From assembly GCA_965247075.1 (NCBI GenBank), contig CBDFGK010000002.1:1116001-1180000 (forward strand): a stretch of DNA of 64,000 nt, read 5' to 3'. This stretch comes from CBDFGK01 sp965247075. Lineage in GTDB: Bacteria > Pseudomonadota > Gammaproteobacteria > Pseudomonadales > Halieaceae. The notes beneath the pieces are model-generated. The model did no database searches. It had not been told where the DNA came from and saw nothing but the letters and a program-made list of their open reading frames with translations. Both the position numbers and the translations under genes were made by a program. Positions 53,312 to 62,621 of this stretch are shown here, piece by piece; position 1 is the first letter of the stretch, and each line of letters opens with the position of its first letter.

Positions 53312-54523
53312 ATGGTAAGGATTCACGACGCCCGCGTCATTGTTACCTGCCCCGGGCGTAACTTTGTCACTATCAAGATTGAAACCGATGCAGGTATCTA
53401 CGGCATTGGCGATGCCACCCTTAACGGCCGAGAGCTGGCGGTGGTCAGCTATTTGGAAGATCACCTGATTCCCTGCCTGCTCGGTCGCGATGCCCACCGG
53501 ATTGAAGATATCTGGCAGTTCTTCTACCGCGGTGCGTACTGGCGCCGCGGCGCGGTGGGCATGTGTGCCATCGCCGCCATCGACATGGCCCTGTGGGATA
53601 TCAAGGCCAAGGCCGCCAATCTCCCTCTCTATCAACTATTGGGAGGTCGCAGCCGCGATGCTGTCATGGTGTACGGCCATGCCAACGGTGGCAGCATTGA
53701 AGAAACCGTCGATGAGGTAGGCCGCTATATCGATATGGGTTATAAAGCCATCCGCGCCCAGTCCGGCGTGCCCGGCCTGACTTCAACCTACGGTGTGTCG
53801 GGCGACAAGATGTATTACGAGCCCGCCGATGCAGACCTGCCCAGCGAAAACATCTGGTCAACCGGCAAGTATCTCAACCATGCCCCACAGCTCTTTCAGG
53901 CGCTGCGCGACAGCTATGGCTACGACCACCACCTGCTGCACGACGTGCACCACCGCCTCACCCCCATTGAAGCGGGACGATTGGGTAAAGACCTTGAACC
54001 CTACCGTTTATTTTGGCTGGAAGATGCGATCCCCGCCGAGCTACAGGAAGGCTTTCGACTTATCCGGCAACACACCACTACCCCACTGGCGGTAGGTGAA
54101 ATTTTTCATTCGATTTATGACTGTCAGCAATTGATCACCGAGCAGTTGATTGATTACATTCGCGCCACCCTGGTGCATGCCGGTGGCATTACCCACCTGC
54201 GCCGCATCGCTCACCTGGCGGAACTCTATCATGTGAAAACCGGCTTCCACGGCGCCACCGACCTGTCGCCCATCACCATGGGCGCGGCGCTGCACTTCGA
54301 TACCTGGGTCCCCAATTTTGGGATCCAGGAATATATGCGCCATACGCCCCAGACCGATGAGGTATTCCCCCACGACTACGCCTTTAACGATGGCTACCTG
54401 TACGCGGGCGAAACACCGGGACACGGTGTCGACATCAATGAAGAGCTGGCCGCGAAATACCCCTACCAACGTGCCTACCTGCCGGTCAATCGGCTGGAAG
54501 ACGGCACCATGTGCAACTGGTGA
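53312..54523 (+). CDS. D-mannonate dehydratase-type enolase-superfamily protein
   Basis: A 403-aa mandelate-racemase/enolase-superfamily enzyme of the ManD/RspA group, dehydrating D-mannonate (some members D-gluconate) to 2-keto-3-deoxygluconate. The capping domain starts VRIHDARVIVTCPGRNFVTI; barrel landmarks include YWRRGAVGMCAIAAIDMALW, YGHANGGSIEETVDEV, LLHDVHHRLTPIEA, FWLEDAIPAE, PLAVGEIFHS and TGFHGATDLSPITMGAALHF. Length fits the family. kdgK overlaps its 3' end and gntR diverges. Some RspA-group proteins are poor catalysts, so the substrate deserves a test. Confidence 0.88.
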   Translation: MVRIHDARVIVTCPGRNFVTIKIETDAGIYGIGDATLNGRELAVVSYLEDHLIPCLLGRDAHRIEDIWQFFYRGAYWRRGAVGMCAIAAIDMALWDIKAKAANLPLYQLLGGRSRDAVMVYGHANGGSIEETVDEVGRYIDMGYKAIRAQSGVPGLTSTYGVSGDKMYYEPADADLPSENIWSTGKYLNHAPQLFQALRDSYGYDHHLLHDVHHRLTPIEAGRLGKDLEPYRLFWLEDAIPAELQEGFRLIRQHTTTPLAVGEIFHSIYDCQQLITEQLIDYIRATLVHAGGITHLRRIAHLAELYHVKTGFHGATDLSPITMGAALHFDTWVPNFGIQEYMRHTPQTDEVFPHDYAFNDGYLYAGETPGHGVDINEELAAKYPYQRAYLPVNRLEDGTMCNW

Positions 54524-55431
54524 TTTGCGTTCTCGGCGAAGCCATGCTGGAATTTTCTGCAGGTGCAGACAACAGGGCTGGCGTGGCCGTGGCCGGTGAT
54601 ACGTTCAACACGGCCGTGGGGCTTGCACAACTGGGTGAGCAGGTCAGCTACCTCACGGGACTGGGCGCGGACAGTGAAAGCGGCGATATTTACGCTGTCT
54701 GTAAACAGTGGGATGTAGGCACAGAACTTATAGTCACACTGGCCGATAAAATTCCCGGCCGCTACACCATTCACCTGAATGATCAGGGCGAGCGCAGTTT
54801 TAGCTATGACAGGGACAACTCCGCCGCCCGCGCGCTATTTTCAGATACCGGTCTGTTGGCGATGCAATTGCAGCACATTGCACCGGCACAGTGGATATAT
54901 CTGTCAGGCATCACCCTGGCTATCGCCAGCCAGCCATGTCGCGACCTGTTGATGGAATTCCTGAACAACTATCGAAGCAACAATGGCCGTGTGGTTTTTG
55001 ACTGCAACCACCGACCGCTGTTGTGGGAAAACTCCCTGCAGGCCCAGCAGTGCTATCTGTCTACCTTGCAACACTGCGATCTATTTTTTGCCGGCGAGGA
55101 AGATATCGCCGCCGCATTCTCCGTCAACGGTAGTGCGCTTTTTGACTGGTTGGAGCTGCTGTCAGTACCGCTGTCAGTACTCAAGTGCGGCAGTAAAAAT
55201 ATGTGGATATTAGATGCAGGTCAGTACGTGGAGGTTGCGGTCAAACCCGTACATCGCGTTATCGACAGCACCGGCGCCGGCGACATCTTCAATGCCGGCT
55301 TTCTCTCCTCAATACTGGCGGGCCACTCGCCGGCAATCGCTGCAGAAATGGGCCAGCGTCTCTCTGCAGAGTGCCTGCAGCACTGCGGCGCCCTGTTACC
55401 GGCAGACAGTTGGCAACATCTGAGGGGGTGA
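54511..55431 (+). CDS. kdgK: 2-keto-3-deoxygluconate kinase (PfkB family)
   Basis: Phosphorylates KDG to KDPG. The 306-aa ribokinase-fold protein has LGEAMLEFSAG, AGDTFNTAVGLAQLGEQVSY, GERSFSYDRDNSAARALF (KDG-kinase type) and the catalytic STGAGDIFNAGFLSSILAG with the Asp base. The GTG start at 54511 overlaps manD by 13 bases (GTG 54520 is an alternative). Together with manD it would turn mannonate into KDPG, which the Eda encoded at 41.1 kb splits. It ends beside an EXPERA-like remnant. Confidence 0.85.
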   Translation: MQLVICVLGEAMLEFSAGADNRAGVAVAGDTFNTAVGLAQLGEQVSYLTGLGADSESGDIYAVCKQWDVGTELIVTLADKIPGRYTIHLNDQGERSFSYDRDNSAARALFSDTGLLAMQLQHIAPAQWIYLSGITLAIASQPCRDLLMEFLNNYRSNNGRVVFDCNHRPLLWENSLQAQQCYLSTLQHCDLFFAGEEDIAAAFSVNGSALFDWLELLSVPLSVLKCGSKNMWILDAGQYVEVAVKPVHRVIDSTGAGDIFNAGFLSSILAGHSPAIAAEMGQRLSAECLQHCGALLPADSWQHLRG

Positions 55432-55435
55432 CACG

Positions 55436-55733
55436 GCTGGTCAGCGCTAATTGCGGAGTCCATGGCCAGGCACTCAGCCCCAAAGCCATTGGCGCAATAG
55501 CCCAGGGCAAATTAAACACCATGTAGTAAACCAGGTTGGACGGCGGGTTAAGATGGGCGGGCTCTTCCGCAACGGCCCAGCCGTACAGCTCACGTAGCGG
55601 CGGCCAGGGACTATCAGGCGAAACAGGCACCCCCCAACCCCTCTGGCAAACTAAACAAAAAACCATACAGGATGGAGACGGTAAAAAACGCAATAAACAG
55701 CAGATCTACCGGGCGTCGAAAAATGAGACTCAT
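55436..55733 (-). pseudogene. EXPERA/emopamil-binding-like membrane protein remnant
   Basis: Begins MSLIFRRPVDLLFIAFFTVS, then ILYGFLFSLPEGLG, and shifts frame at a run of six G (about 55629-55634). It continues in the other frame as VPVSPDSPWPPLRELYGWAV, PPSNLVYYMVFNLPWAIAPM and stops making sense near kdgK. The RPVDL opening and membrane-helix pattern fit the EXPERA domain of sigma-2-receptor/EBP-like proteins. The C-terminal half is gone. Homopolymer frameshift plus truncation make it non-functional. Confidence 0.6.
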
Positions 55734-55783
55734 CTATATCTACCCCTTAAACGCATTCATCGTATTGATGTATATTTACCGCC

Positions 55784-56734
55784 ATGAAAATAGTGCTTCA
55801 CTACGATGCCGGCAAGCGATTACAAAAAGACGTTGCCGCCCTCGCATCACAAGGACTGGCGGTGGTCTGTTGTGCCGAGGGTCCCAGCCAGCCGTTTCTG
55901 CCTGAACTAAAGGATGCCGAGGCGCTCTGGCACGTACTTCAACCCATAGACAAAGACATCATCGCCCAGGCTCCCAAGCTGAAACTGATTCAGAAAATCG
56001 GCGTGGGTGTGAATACCATCGACCTGGAGGCGGCCAAAGCCAAGGGCATCGCGGTCTGCAATATGCCCGGCACCAATAGCCGCGCCGTGGCTGAGATGAG
56101 CCTGATGTTGATGCTACAGGCGCTGCGCACAACGCCCCGGCTGGAACAGGCCTGTCGCAGCGGACAGTGGTACCTGGATGCCGGCAGCACGGAATGTCTC
56201 GGAGAGATCGGCGGCAAAACCGTGGGACTGGTGGGCTTCGGCGACATTCCACAATTGCTGGCACCCATGCTGGAGGCGATGGGTGCCAGGGTTATTTACA
56301 CGGCACGCGCCGAAAGGCCGGCCGGTAGCGGCAATCGTTACCCTTTCCGCACACTCGATGCGCTACTGGCACAAGCAGATATTGTCTCTTTACATGTACC
56401 GTTGACCGACAGTACGGCGCAGCTAATAGACAACAAAGCCATCGCACAAATGAAAGGCGGTGCCATTCTTGTCAATACCGCCAGGGGTGGCCTGGTCGAC
56501 GAAAGCGCCCTTTATCAGGCACTCACCGAAGGCAAGCTCAGCGCCGCCGGGCTGGATGTTTTCGCGACTGAGCCCACGCCCGCAGACAATCCATTGCTGG
56601 CACTCAACAACGTGGCCGTCGCGCCCCATGTCAGCTGGTTAACCAACGAGACCTGGGCACGCAGTATGAGCGTGGCGGCAGAAAATTGCCTGGCTATCAA
56701 AAACAACACACCCTTGCGCTTTCGAGTGGTTTAG
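55784..56734 (+). CDS. D-isomer-specific 2-hydroxyacid dehydrogenase
   Basis: A 316-aa NAD(P)H-dependent dehydrogenase that interconverts a 2-keto acid and a D-2-hydroxy acid. The Rossmann motif is GKTVGLVGFGDIPQLLAPML (the usual second-glycine region GNIG is GDIP). Catalytic Arg is in VNTARGGLVDESAL, Glu in GLDVFATEPTPADNP and His in VAPHVSW. Substrate recognition IQKIGVGVNTIDLEAAKAKG is of the phosphoglycerate/glyoxylate-reductase class. The true substrate is unknown. It is a single gene, overlapping the convergent DUF3604 gene by 4 bases. Confidence 0.87.
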   Translation: MKIVLHYDAGKRLQKDVAALASQGLAVVCCAEGPSQPFLPELKDAEALWHVLQPIDKDIIAQAPKLKLIQKIGVGVNTIDLEAAKAKGIAVCNMPGTNSRAVAEMSLMLMLQALRTTPRLEQACRSGQWYLDAGSTECLGEIGGKTVGLVGFGDIPQLLAPMLEAMGARVIYTARAERPAGSGNRYPFRTLDALLAQADIVSLHVPLTDSTAQLIDNKAIAQMKGGAILVNTARGGLVDESALYQALTEGKLSAAGLDVFATEPTPADNPLLALNNVAVAPHVSWLTNETWARSMSVAAENCLAIKNNTPLRFRVV

Positions 56735-58719
56735 TGAACTCCTGCTGAGTACCAGATCGGCGAAGTCCAGGCACGTTCCTGAATCGTGCTGGGCAATTGA
56801 TCCGTCAGGCACCCATCGGGGCGTTCGTTTTCCGGCAGTGACAGACACAGGCGAGCAGACCAACGACAACTGGGATTCTCCACTATACGCGCGTAGTAGA
56901 CGGCATCCTGACTGGCGTTAAAATCCGGGTCTCGCCATACACCGCAAAGGTTGGTGGCACCCGGTCCACGCAGCGTACAACTGGCCAGGTCTACGTCGGC
57001 ACCATTGTTCGCATCACCGGCAACATCGTGAACCTGTTGATGGAACTCACCACCCTCACCCACCCAGCCCTTGATGATTTGCAGCCGTTGTAACAATCCA
57101 CCGGGCTGCTCGGCCGTGCCCGGATCGGACTGGGCGGATACTGCAAACACCGGCGCGCTGGAACCCGCGGGTGCTGCGCCCAATACACCCCCCATAGGCA
57201 CGCCAGCCTGGTAGCCCTGCTTGGCAAAGTCCGTACTTTCGCACATACCCGCCGGCAGCTCCCATGCTGCGAATAGTCGCGGCACTATGCGCGGCCCGCT
57301 GGTGGCAAATGCTTCCCGGCGCTTCAGGGCATCAAAAATAGAATCACGGTTATTTTCTTCCGCCCAGACACCGGCCAAACCACCGGGGTTCCAAAAGCCC
57401 GGACCTCGCGTCTTCTCGCCGACGCTCAGCAACGCCGCGGGGGTAAGGCCAAACTTGTAGGGCACATCGTATTCAGTAACCGCTCCCGGGGTAGACATGT
57501 GATTGTCAGTGCTACCGATAAAACCAAAGGAGTATGGATTAACGCCGATGCGCTGCTCTTCTCGCAGGCCTTCCAACAGGGCATAGCGAACGTAATCAAC
57601 GGTGGATATGCAACCCTTGCCCTTCTGCGCGCCCCAACCCGCTCCCTCCTTACAGTCGACCAGTTCCTGGCGCCCAAGGTCTCGCACTTTCTCAAAATTA
57701 CACAGCTCATCCTCGACGCCAATCACGTTGTACATGCCATTGCGGCACTCGCTCTCACCCTTAATCTGCATCATCTCTACAATGGGCTCAAGCCGCGCTC
57801 GCAGGGCCGCTTCTTCCTGCTGTCGCGCCAGCGGCAGATCGGCATATTCCACTTTGAATATCTGTCCATTGGAGAGATTGGGGTTGTGCGGAATCGCTAT
57901 AGCCTCACAACCACTGTCGGTGTCGTTGCACAGGTCTGCCAGTTGGTGGCGTAAATCCATTGCCACCGGGGTCTCCAACGAAGATATCGGCAACTCCGGG
58001 GAGATTTCATTGCGCAAAATAATATTGCGGTGCACCTTGGTGGATTTGGGCGAGTGGCTGTATTCCCAGGCATGGAAGGTTGTGAACTCACAGGCACTGG
58101 AGCGGTCGTACCACTGCTCAGCCGCGTCCTGGTTGGCCCGCCAGACCGCGCTCAGCTCCGCCCGGCATAATTCGTCATCGTCGCCGCACACATCTGAGCG
58201 GCGCCCGCCAATGCCAATTAATCCACCGATACGCGCGCGAAAGCCCTGCAAGCCCAACAGTCTGGCCAGCCAGGATTGCTCTTCACCGCGGTAAATTTTG
58301 CAGCCATCGCTATTGTAGGAAGCAGAACCAGGGGTGGTACACAGGGAAACTTCAGACATCCACTCGGCATGGTCGGTAACTGCGGCAAAGTCCAGGGGAC
58401 GATCTATCTGCGCTTTACGCATGCCCTGTTGAGGGTCACCGGAATACACATCAATGGCCTCACCGGTCGCATAACGATAGGCATCTGCCGGGGTGGTGCG
58501 GGTTCCCAGGCTATTGGCATCCATGGACACGGCGGTGTGGATATGCAGGTCGCCAAATAATGCCTGCCGCTCGGGCACCGATGTATCACAGTCTTGCCGG
58601 GGGATCAGCGGTTGCTTCTGGGCTGCCTGGGGTCCGGGCTGCCAGGGATCGGTGGATATTTCAATTCCACAGCCGGCTAGCAGAACAGTTGCGAACAGAG
58701 CTATAAGGGCAACCTTCAT
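56731..58719 (-). CDS. DUF3604 lipoprotein (PHP-like metal-binding protein)
   Basis: A 662-aa predicted lipoprotein with a signal MKVALIALFATVLLAGC (lipobox LAGC, Cys 17). The mature part is DUF3604, related to PHP-type phosphoesterases: FGDLHIHTAVSMDANSLGTR (His-x-His), AAVTDHAEWMSEV, TFHAWEYSHSP, AIPHNPNLSNG and FIGSTDNHMSTPGAVTE are the likely metal ligands. Family members are widespread in marine gammaproteobacteria with no settled function. Many Cys pairs suggest disulfides and a periplasmic or surface location. It follows a truncated SDR gene by a 4-base overlap. Confidence 0.85.
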   Translation of the reverse strand: MKVALIALFATVLLAGCGIEISTDPWQPGPQAAQKQPLIPRQDCDTSVPERQALFGDLHIHTAVSMDANSLGTRTTPADAYRYATGEAIDVYSGDPQQGMRKAQIDRPLDFAAVTDHAEWMSEVSLCTTPGSASYNSDGCKIYRGEEQSWLARLLGLQGFRARIGGLIGIGGRRSDVCGDDDELCRAELSAVWRANQDAAEQWYDRSSACEFTTFHAWEYSHSPKSTKVHRNIILRNEISPELPISSLETPVAMDLRHQLADLCNDTDSGCEAIAIPHNPNLSNGQIFKVEYADLPLARQQEEAALRARLEPIVEMMQIKGESECRNGMYNVIGVEDELCNFEKVRDLGRQELVDCKEGAGWGAQKGKGCISTVDYVRYALLEGLREEQRIGVNPYSFGFIGSTDNHMSTPGAVTEYDVPYKFGLTPAALLSVGEKTRGPGFWNPGGLAGVWAEENNRDSIFDALKRREAFATSGPRIVPRLFAAWELPAGMCESTDFAKQGYQAGVPMGGVLGAAPAGSSAPVFAVSAQSDPGTAEQPGGLLQRLQIIKGWVGEGGEFHQQVHDVAGDANNGADVDLASCTLRGPGATNLCGVWRDPDFNASQDAVYYARIVENPSCRWSARLCLSLPENERPDGCLTDQLPSTIQERAWTSPIWYSAGVH

Positions 58720-59050
58720 CGGTTTATCTCCGCCAGGGTAAAGGCATCACCAATAATGCGCTTGCCATCAAGGCTGCGCACTGGCCGGGCGACCGCGTGC
58801 AGAATATCCCGGCTGAGTACCACCTGTCCAACATGGCGCTGGCTACACAGCTCCAAGGCGGCCTCCGCCATCTCAACAGGTTCCACCATATCCGGACGAC
58901 GCAGCGCGATGTCACGCACATAGGAAGCACCGGGCGTCATCACAATATTCGAGGGGGCCATGGCATTGATAAAAATGCCCTCTTCCACCAGCTCGTGCGC
59001 CAGTGCCTGGGTATATCGGTCCAGCGCCGCCTTGCTGGCCCTGTGTGTCA
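58716..59050 (-). pseudogene. SDR-family oxidoreductase, 5' end replaced by IS91 remnant
   Basis: The C-terminal third of an SDR: RASKAALDRYTQALAHELVE, GIFINAMAPSNIVMTPGASY and VGQVVLSRDILHAVARPVRS. The Lys of YxxxK is present but the Tyr and the whole Rossmann core are lost at about 59050, next to the IS91-type transposase fragment. It overlaps the DUF3604 start by 4 bases, so it used to be upstream in that operon. Confidence 0.8.
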
Positions 59051-59094
59051 ACCTGACCCCATACACTTCCTGTTTGGGATAACATAGATTTCAG

Positions 59095-59867
59095 GGCCAC
59101 AGGTACTGGACAGTTCCGTCTCCTATCGGATCGCCGTCGGCCCTCAGCAAGGGCGCAAGGCCTTGATGATTCGCACCATCCGTCCCCTCGACAGACCTGA
59201 TCCCGGGTTGGAGCGGGTGGCCAAGGCCAATGGATTTTCCCTACATGCAGGTGTGAGCTGCGATGGTCACCAAAAGAACAAACGGGAACGATTGTGTCGA
59301 TACATTGCACGGCCACCGGTGGCCGTTCCCCGGCTTTCACTGAGCTCCACCGGCAAGGTTCTCTACACCTTGAAAACACCCTACCGGGATGGGACGACCC
59401 AGGTGGCCTTCGATCCTGTCGATTTCATTGCGCGGTTGGCTGCCCTAGTACCTAAGCCACGTATTAACCTCACCCGGTACCATGGTGTTCTCGCCCCCAA
59501 CCACCGCCGGCGCGGACTGGTCACACCCGCTAAACGCGGCAAAGGTGTGAAGCGAATCGCCGGCACGGAAACTCGCTTACCCGCCGAGCGCCACGCCGCC
59601 ATGACCTGGGCTCAGCGCCTGAAACGTGTGTTCAGCATCGACATCGAGGTTTGCGGCCGCTGCGGTGGGCCTGTCAGAGTCATCGCATGTATTGAGGACC
59701 AGAACATCATAGATAGAATCCTCGCTCACCTTCGCGATAGGGAACAGGACATCCCAACCTTGCTGCCACTGCTCACACCACCTCCCAGGGCACCACCTGA
59801 GACATTGCCTCTTTTCGCTGGGAAGGATTCCAGGTCAACAGCATTCAATCAGCAGGGACGCCACTAA
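59095..59867 (+). mobile_element. IS91-family transposase, C-terminal remnant
   Basis: An open frame of about 257 codons: SYRIAVGPQQGRKALMIRTI, GFSLHAGVSCDGHQKNKRER, LCRYIARPPVAVPRLSLSST, NLTRYHGVLAPNHRRRGLVT and the late zinc-finger-like CGRCGGPVRVIACIED. This is the C-terminal half of Y2/HUH IS91-type transposases; the N-terminal zinc-binding domain is missing, and the part with the catalytic tyrosines is at best incomplete. Its insertion or a later deletion removed the start of the SDR gene to the left. Confidence 0.85.
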
Positions 59868-60084
59868 GAAATTCGTTGGTATAGCGTTGTTCGTGCCAGG
59901 TCTCCAAGGTGAGCAAAAAAGATCTACAAGACCAGCAATGCGGGTACTCACCGCAGGCACTGCGCGAGCCGCCTTCCACCATTTCAGAATCCGAGACTAT
60001 CTTTTAGACGACCAATTACTCTCGACGCCCCATTTATACTTCTATACTTTACTCCCCAGCACTATCCTTAAGATTTGGCTTCGC

Positions 60085-60366
60085 ATGGACCCAATCACTC
60101 AGGCAATGGATATGGCCGCAATGTTACGAAATTTTAAGAACATGGAAAAAGGACTTTTACTCAAGCGTTTAGCCCCATTTGGGAAACGCTAAGTAGAAGC
60201 CTTGGTTCACTACCATGAGGCCTTAAATAAGGCAAGCAAGAATCCGGATGGCTCCAAAAGAAAAGAGAATGATGAACAAGCCAGCCAGGAAATGATTGAA
60301 CTATGTCAGGAACTACTTAGATGTAATCAATTTAACCGCGACACTATTCCGCAAGACGAGGACTAA
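60085..60366 (+). pseudogene. Small hypothetical gene with in-frame stop
   Basis: From ATG 60085 the frame reads MDPITQAMDMAAMLRNFKNM then EKGLLLKRLAPFGKR, TAA at 60190. It resumes without shift as EALVHYHEALNKASKNPDGS ... CNQFNRDTIPQDED to TAA 60366. Both halves look like genuine, AT-rich coding sequence, so a nonsense mutation is likely. The family is unknown. 59868-60084 holds nothing I can assign. Confidence 0.35.
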
Positions 60367-60444
60367 GTGTCAGTGAATTAAAGTTTTCCTAAATCAGCCA
60401 TTGACAAAACACATAGTAATTGAATTCCCAGAGAACACGGAGCT

Positions 60445-60810
60445 TTATAGAGCAAATGCGATTCCTATCAAAGCATCAATAATATAAGACTTTTGAGCAC
60501 TACCTCCACGATAGGCAATACATGTGGCTTCGTATGTGCTTTTAGCTTTTAGTGGACGAATTGCAACTAACTTTGCACAAAGATGTCCGTTGAGATTTAG
60601 ACCTGTTGCTACCATTTGGTTAACTTCGGCGGCAGACAACGTTTTTTTTATTTGGTCGATATCAACATCCAATCCCATAGCTTTCATGCCAAATAGAGTG
60701 AGTTCATTTTTTTGAATGTCCGATAGAGAGACAGCTTGAGCTGAACTTGATAATACTAAAAATCCGACTAAAAACATTGCCAGACCAGAGGTCATTTTTC
60801 TATATTGCAT
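60445..60810 (-). CDS. Small exported protein, start codon hit by IS4-family element
   Basis: A 121-aa protein starting MQYRKMTSGLAMFLVGFLVL with a signal peptide ending SSAQA. The mature part (~90 aa) is unrecognised (VSLSDIQKNELTLFGMKAMG ... SYIIDALIGIAFAL) and has one pair of Cys. The ATG at 60810 is formed by the last AT of the insertion sequence plus G of the target. The native leader (AAAAGGAAAACAATGATGCA) now lies beyond the element at about 62681-62700. Expression is therefore probably lost or depends on the element. Confidence 0.6.
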   Translation of the reverse strand: MQYRKMTSGLAMFLVGFLVLSSSAQAVSLSDIQKNELTLFGMKAMGLDVDIDQIKKTLSAAEVNQMVATGLNLNGHLCAKLVAIRPLKAKSTYEATCIAYRGGSAQKSYIIDALIGIAFAL

Positions 60811-60830
60811 CACTGCTGTCCCGTTAACTT

Positions 60831-61376
60831 TCATATGAGTTTCATTTGATTGACATCGGGCAGTCTGCCATCAGGCGGATCACCCCTTAACAACGCCATC
60901 AGGTCACGCTTATCAAACAAATTAAGCTGCAGTAATCGCAATAGCTGCTGCATACTCTTTGTGAGTCCAGACTGAAACTTCAGAAATGCAATTAGCAGGT
61001 ATACGCACATCGCTATCCATATTTGAGTCATCACTGCATTCTTGCTCGTGCCAACAAACGATTTGATTTTCAGGTTCTGTTTTATCCACTTAAAGAATAA
61101 TTCCACTTGCCACCTGGCTTTGTAGACATCGGCAATCGTCTTGGCTGCCAGTTTGAAATTGTTTGTTACAAACACATAGTGCTTACCCGTCTCCGCATCT
61201 TTGTAGCCAACCCGCCTTAATCGAACAGGACATTTTTTGGAGACCTGGGGGCCGGTGAATTCTATCGTTTGATCACACGTCAAACCTTTGCCTTTCAGCA
61301 CCGATCGACGCTCGATAATGCGGTATTTTGCATTGCTCTTAAGCCGGGTGACGAAGAAAATACCCTTATCTGTCAA
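60831..61376 (-). pseudogene. Duplicated 3' half of the IS4-family transposase
   Basis: A 181-codon frame identical to the last 181 residues of the full transposase beside it (MTDKGIFFVTRLKSNAKYRI ... DGRLPDVNQMKLI). It exists only because of the 594-bp tandem duplication. It lacks the N-terminal domain and first catalytic Asp. Confidence 0.9.
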
Positions 61377-61424
61377 TTGCTTATACCAAACGTAATCATT
61401 GTAGGCTTTATCAATTGCAATAAT

Positions 61425-62621
61425 TCATATGAGTTTCATTTGATTGACATCGGGCAGTCTGCCATCAGGCGGATCACCCCTTAACAACGCCATCAGGTCA
61501 CGCTTATCAAACAAATTAAGCTGCAGTAATCGCAATAGCTGCTGCATACTCTTTGTGAGTCCAGACTGAAACTTCAGAAATGCAATTAGCAGGTATACGC
61601 ACATCGCTATCCATATTTGAGTCATCACTGCATTCTTGCTCGTGCCAACAAACGATTTGATTTTCAGGTTCTGTTTTATCCACTTAAAGAATAATTCCAC
61701 TTGCCACCTGGCTTTGTAGACATCGGCAATCGTCTTGGCTGCCAGTTTGAAATTGTTTGTTACAAACACATAGTGCTTACCCGTCTCCGCATCTTTGTAG
61801 CCAACCCGCCTTAATCGAACAGGACATTTTTTGGAGACCTGGGGGCCGGTGAATTCTATCGTTTGATCACACGTCAAACCTTTGCCTTTCAGCACCGATC
61901 GACGCTCGATAATGCGGTATTTTGCATTGCTCTTAAGCCGGGTGACGAAGAAAATACCCTTATCTGTCAATTGCTTATACCAAACGTAATCATTGTAGGC
62001 TTTATCAATTGCAATAATACTTCCCTTAGGAAATATGAGCGTGCGACCCACTGTTACATCGTGCTTCTTCCCTTCCGTGACGACCACAAACTCCGGCAAA
62101 TAACCCGCATGATTCAAACCGACGTGCAGTTTAATCGCTCCTTTGGTGGTGCGAAAATCAGCCCAGGGAAACGCAGACAAACACAAGTCGATGGTGGACG
62201 CGTCCAGCGAATAAAGCGGGTGAGTAAATCTGAAACTATGATCAGGCGCCACGCCTTGGCAGCGAGTTAACAGTTTTCCAAACAGCGCTTCGTACAGAGC
62301 ATAAGGCTTATCTTCATTGATGCGCGATAGGTTAGATCGCGACAGCTTCGCGCTGCCCAGGTGGTAAAGGCGATGCATTTGCGCCGACATATTATCCACG
62401 ATATCACGCAAGCTGTTTCGACCAGACAATTGAGCCATCGTCAGCGACACAAACTGTGACCAGCGGGAGGCTTTACGAAAGGAACGGCCAGAATGATGTT
62501 GTTTGGCAAGGGTCTCAAATTCATGTCTCGGAACAAGTTTTAGTATTTGTGACAGGATCGTATTACAATGCGCCATGGTCTGGTTCCCTCTATTTATACA
62601 CTGTTTTTTAGACAATCTCAT
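61425..62621 (-). CDS. IS4-family transposase (full length)
   Basis: A 398-aa DDE transposase. The N-terminal DUF4372-like domain runs from ILSQILKLVPRHEFETLAKQ through RSFRKASRWSQFVSLTMAQL. The catalytic domain has YSLDASTIDLCLSAFPWADF (first Asp), AIDKAYNDYVWYKQL (second Asp) and the Y-x2-R-x3-E-x6-K signature in YKARWQVELFFKWIKQNLKI. Length and motifs are complete, so this copy may be active. Its 5' end lies 40 bases from the right terminal repeat. Confidence 0.93.
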   Translation of the reverse strand: MRLSKKQCINRGNQTMAHCNTILSQILKLVPRHEFETLAKQHHSGRSFRKASRWSQFVSLTMAQLSGRNSLRDIVDNMSAQMHRLYHLGSAKLSRSNLSRINEDKPYALYEALFGKLLTRCQGVAPDHSFRFTHPLYSLDASTIDLCLSAFPWADFRTTKGAIKLHVGLNHAGYLPEFVVVTEGKKHDVTVGRTLIFPKGSIIAIDKAYNDYVWYKQLTDKGIFFVTRLKSNAKYRIIERRSVLKGKGLTCDQTIEFTGPQVSKKCPVRLRRVGYKDAETGKHYVFVTNNFKLAAKTIADVYKARWQVELFFKWIKQNLKIKSFVGTSKNAVMTQIWIAMCVYLLIAFLKFQSGLTKSMQQLLRLLQLNLFDKRDLMALLRGDPPDGRLPDVNQMKLI

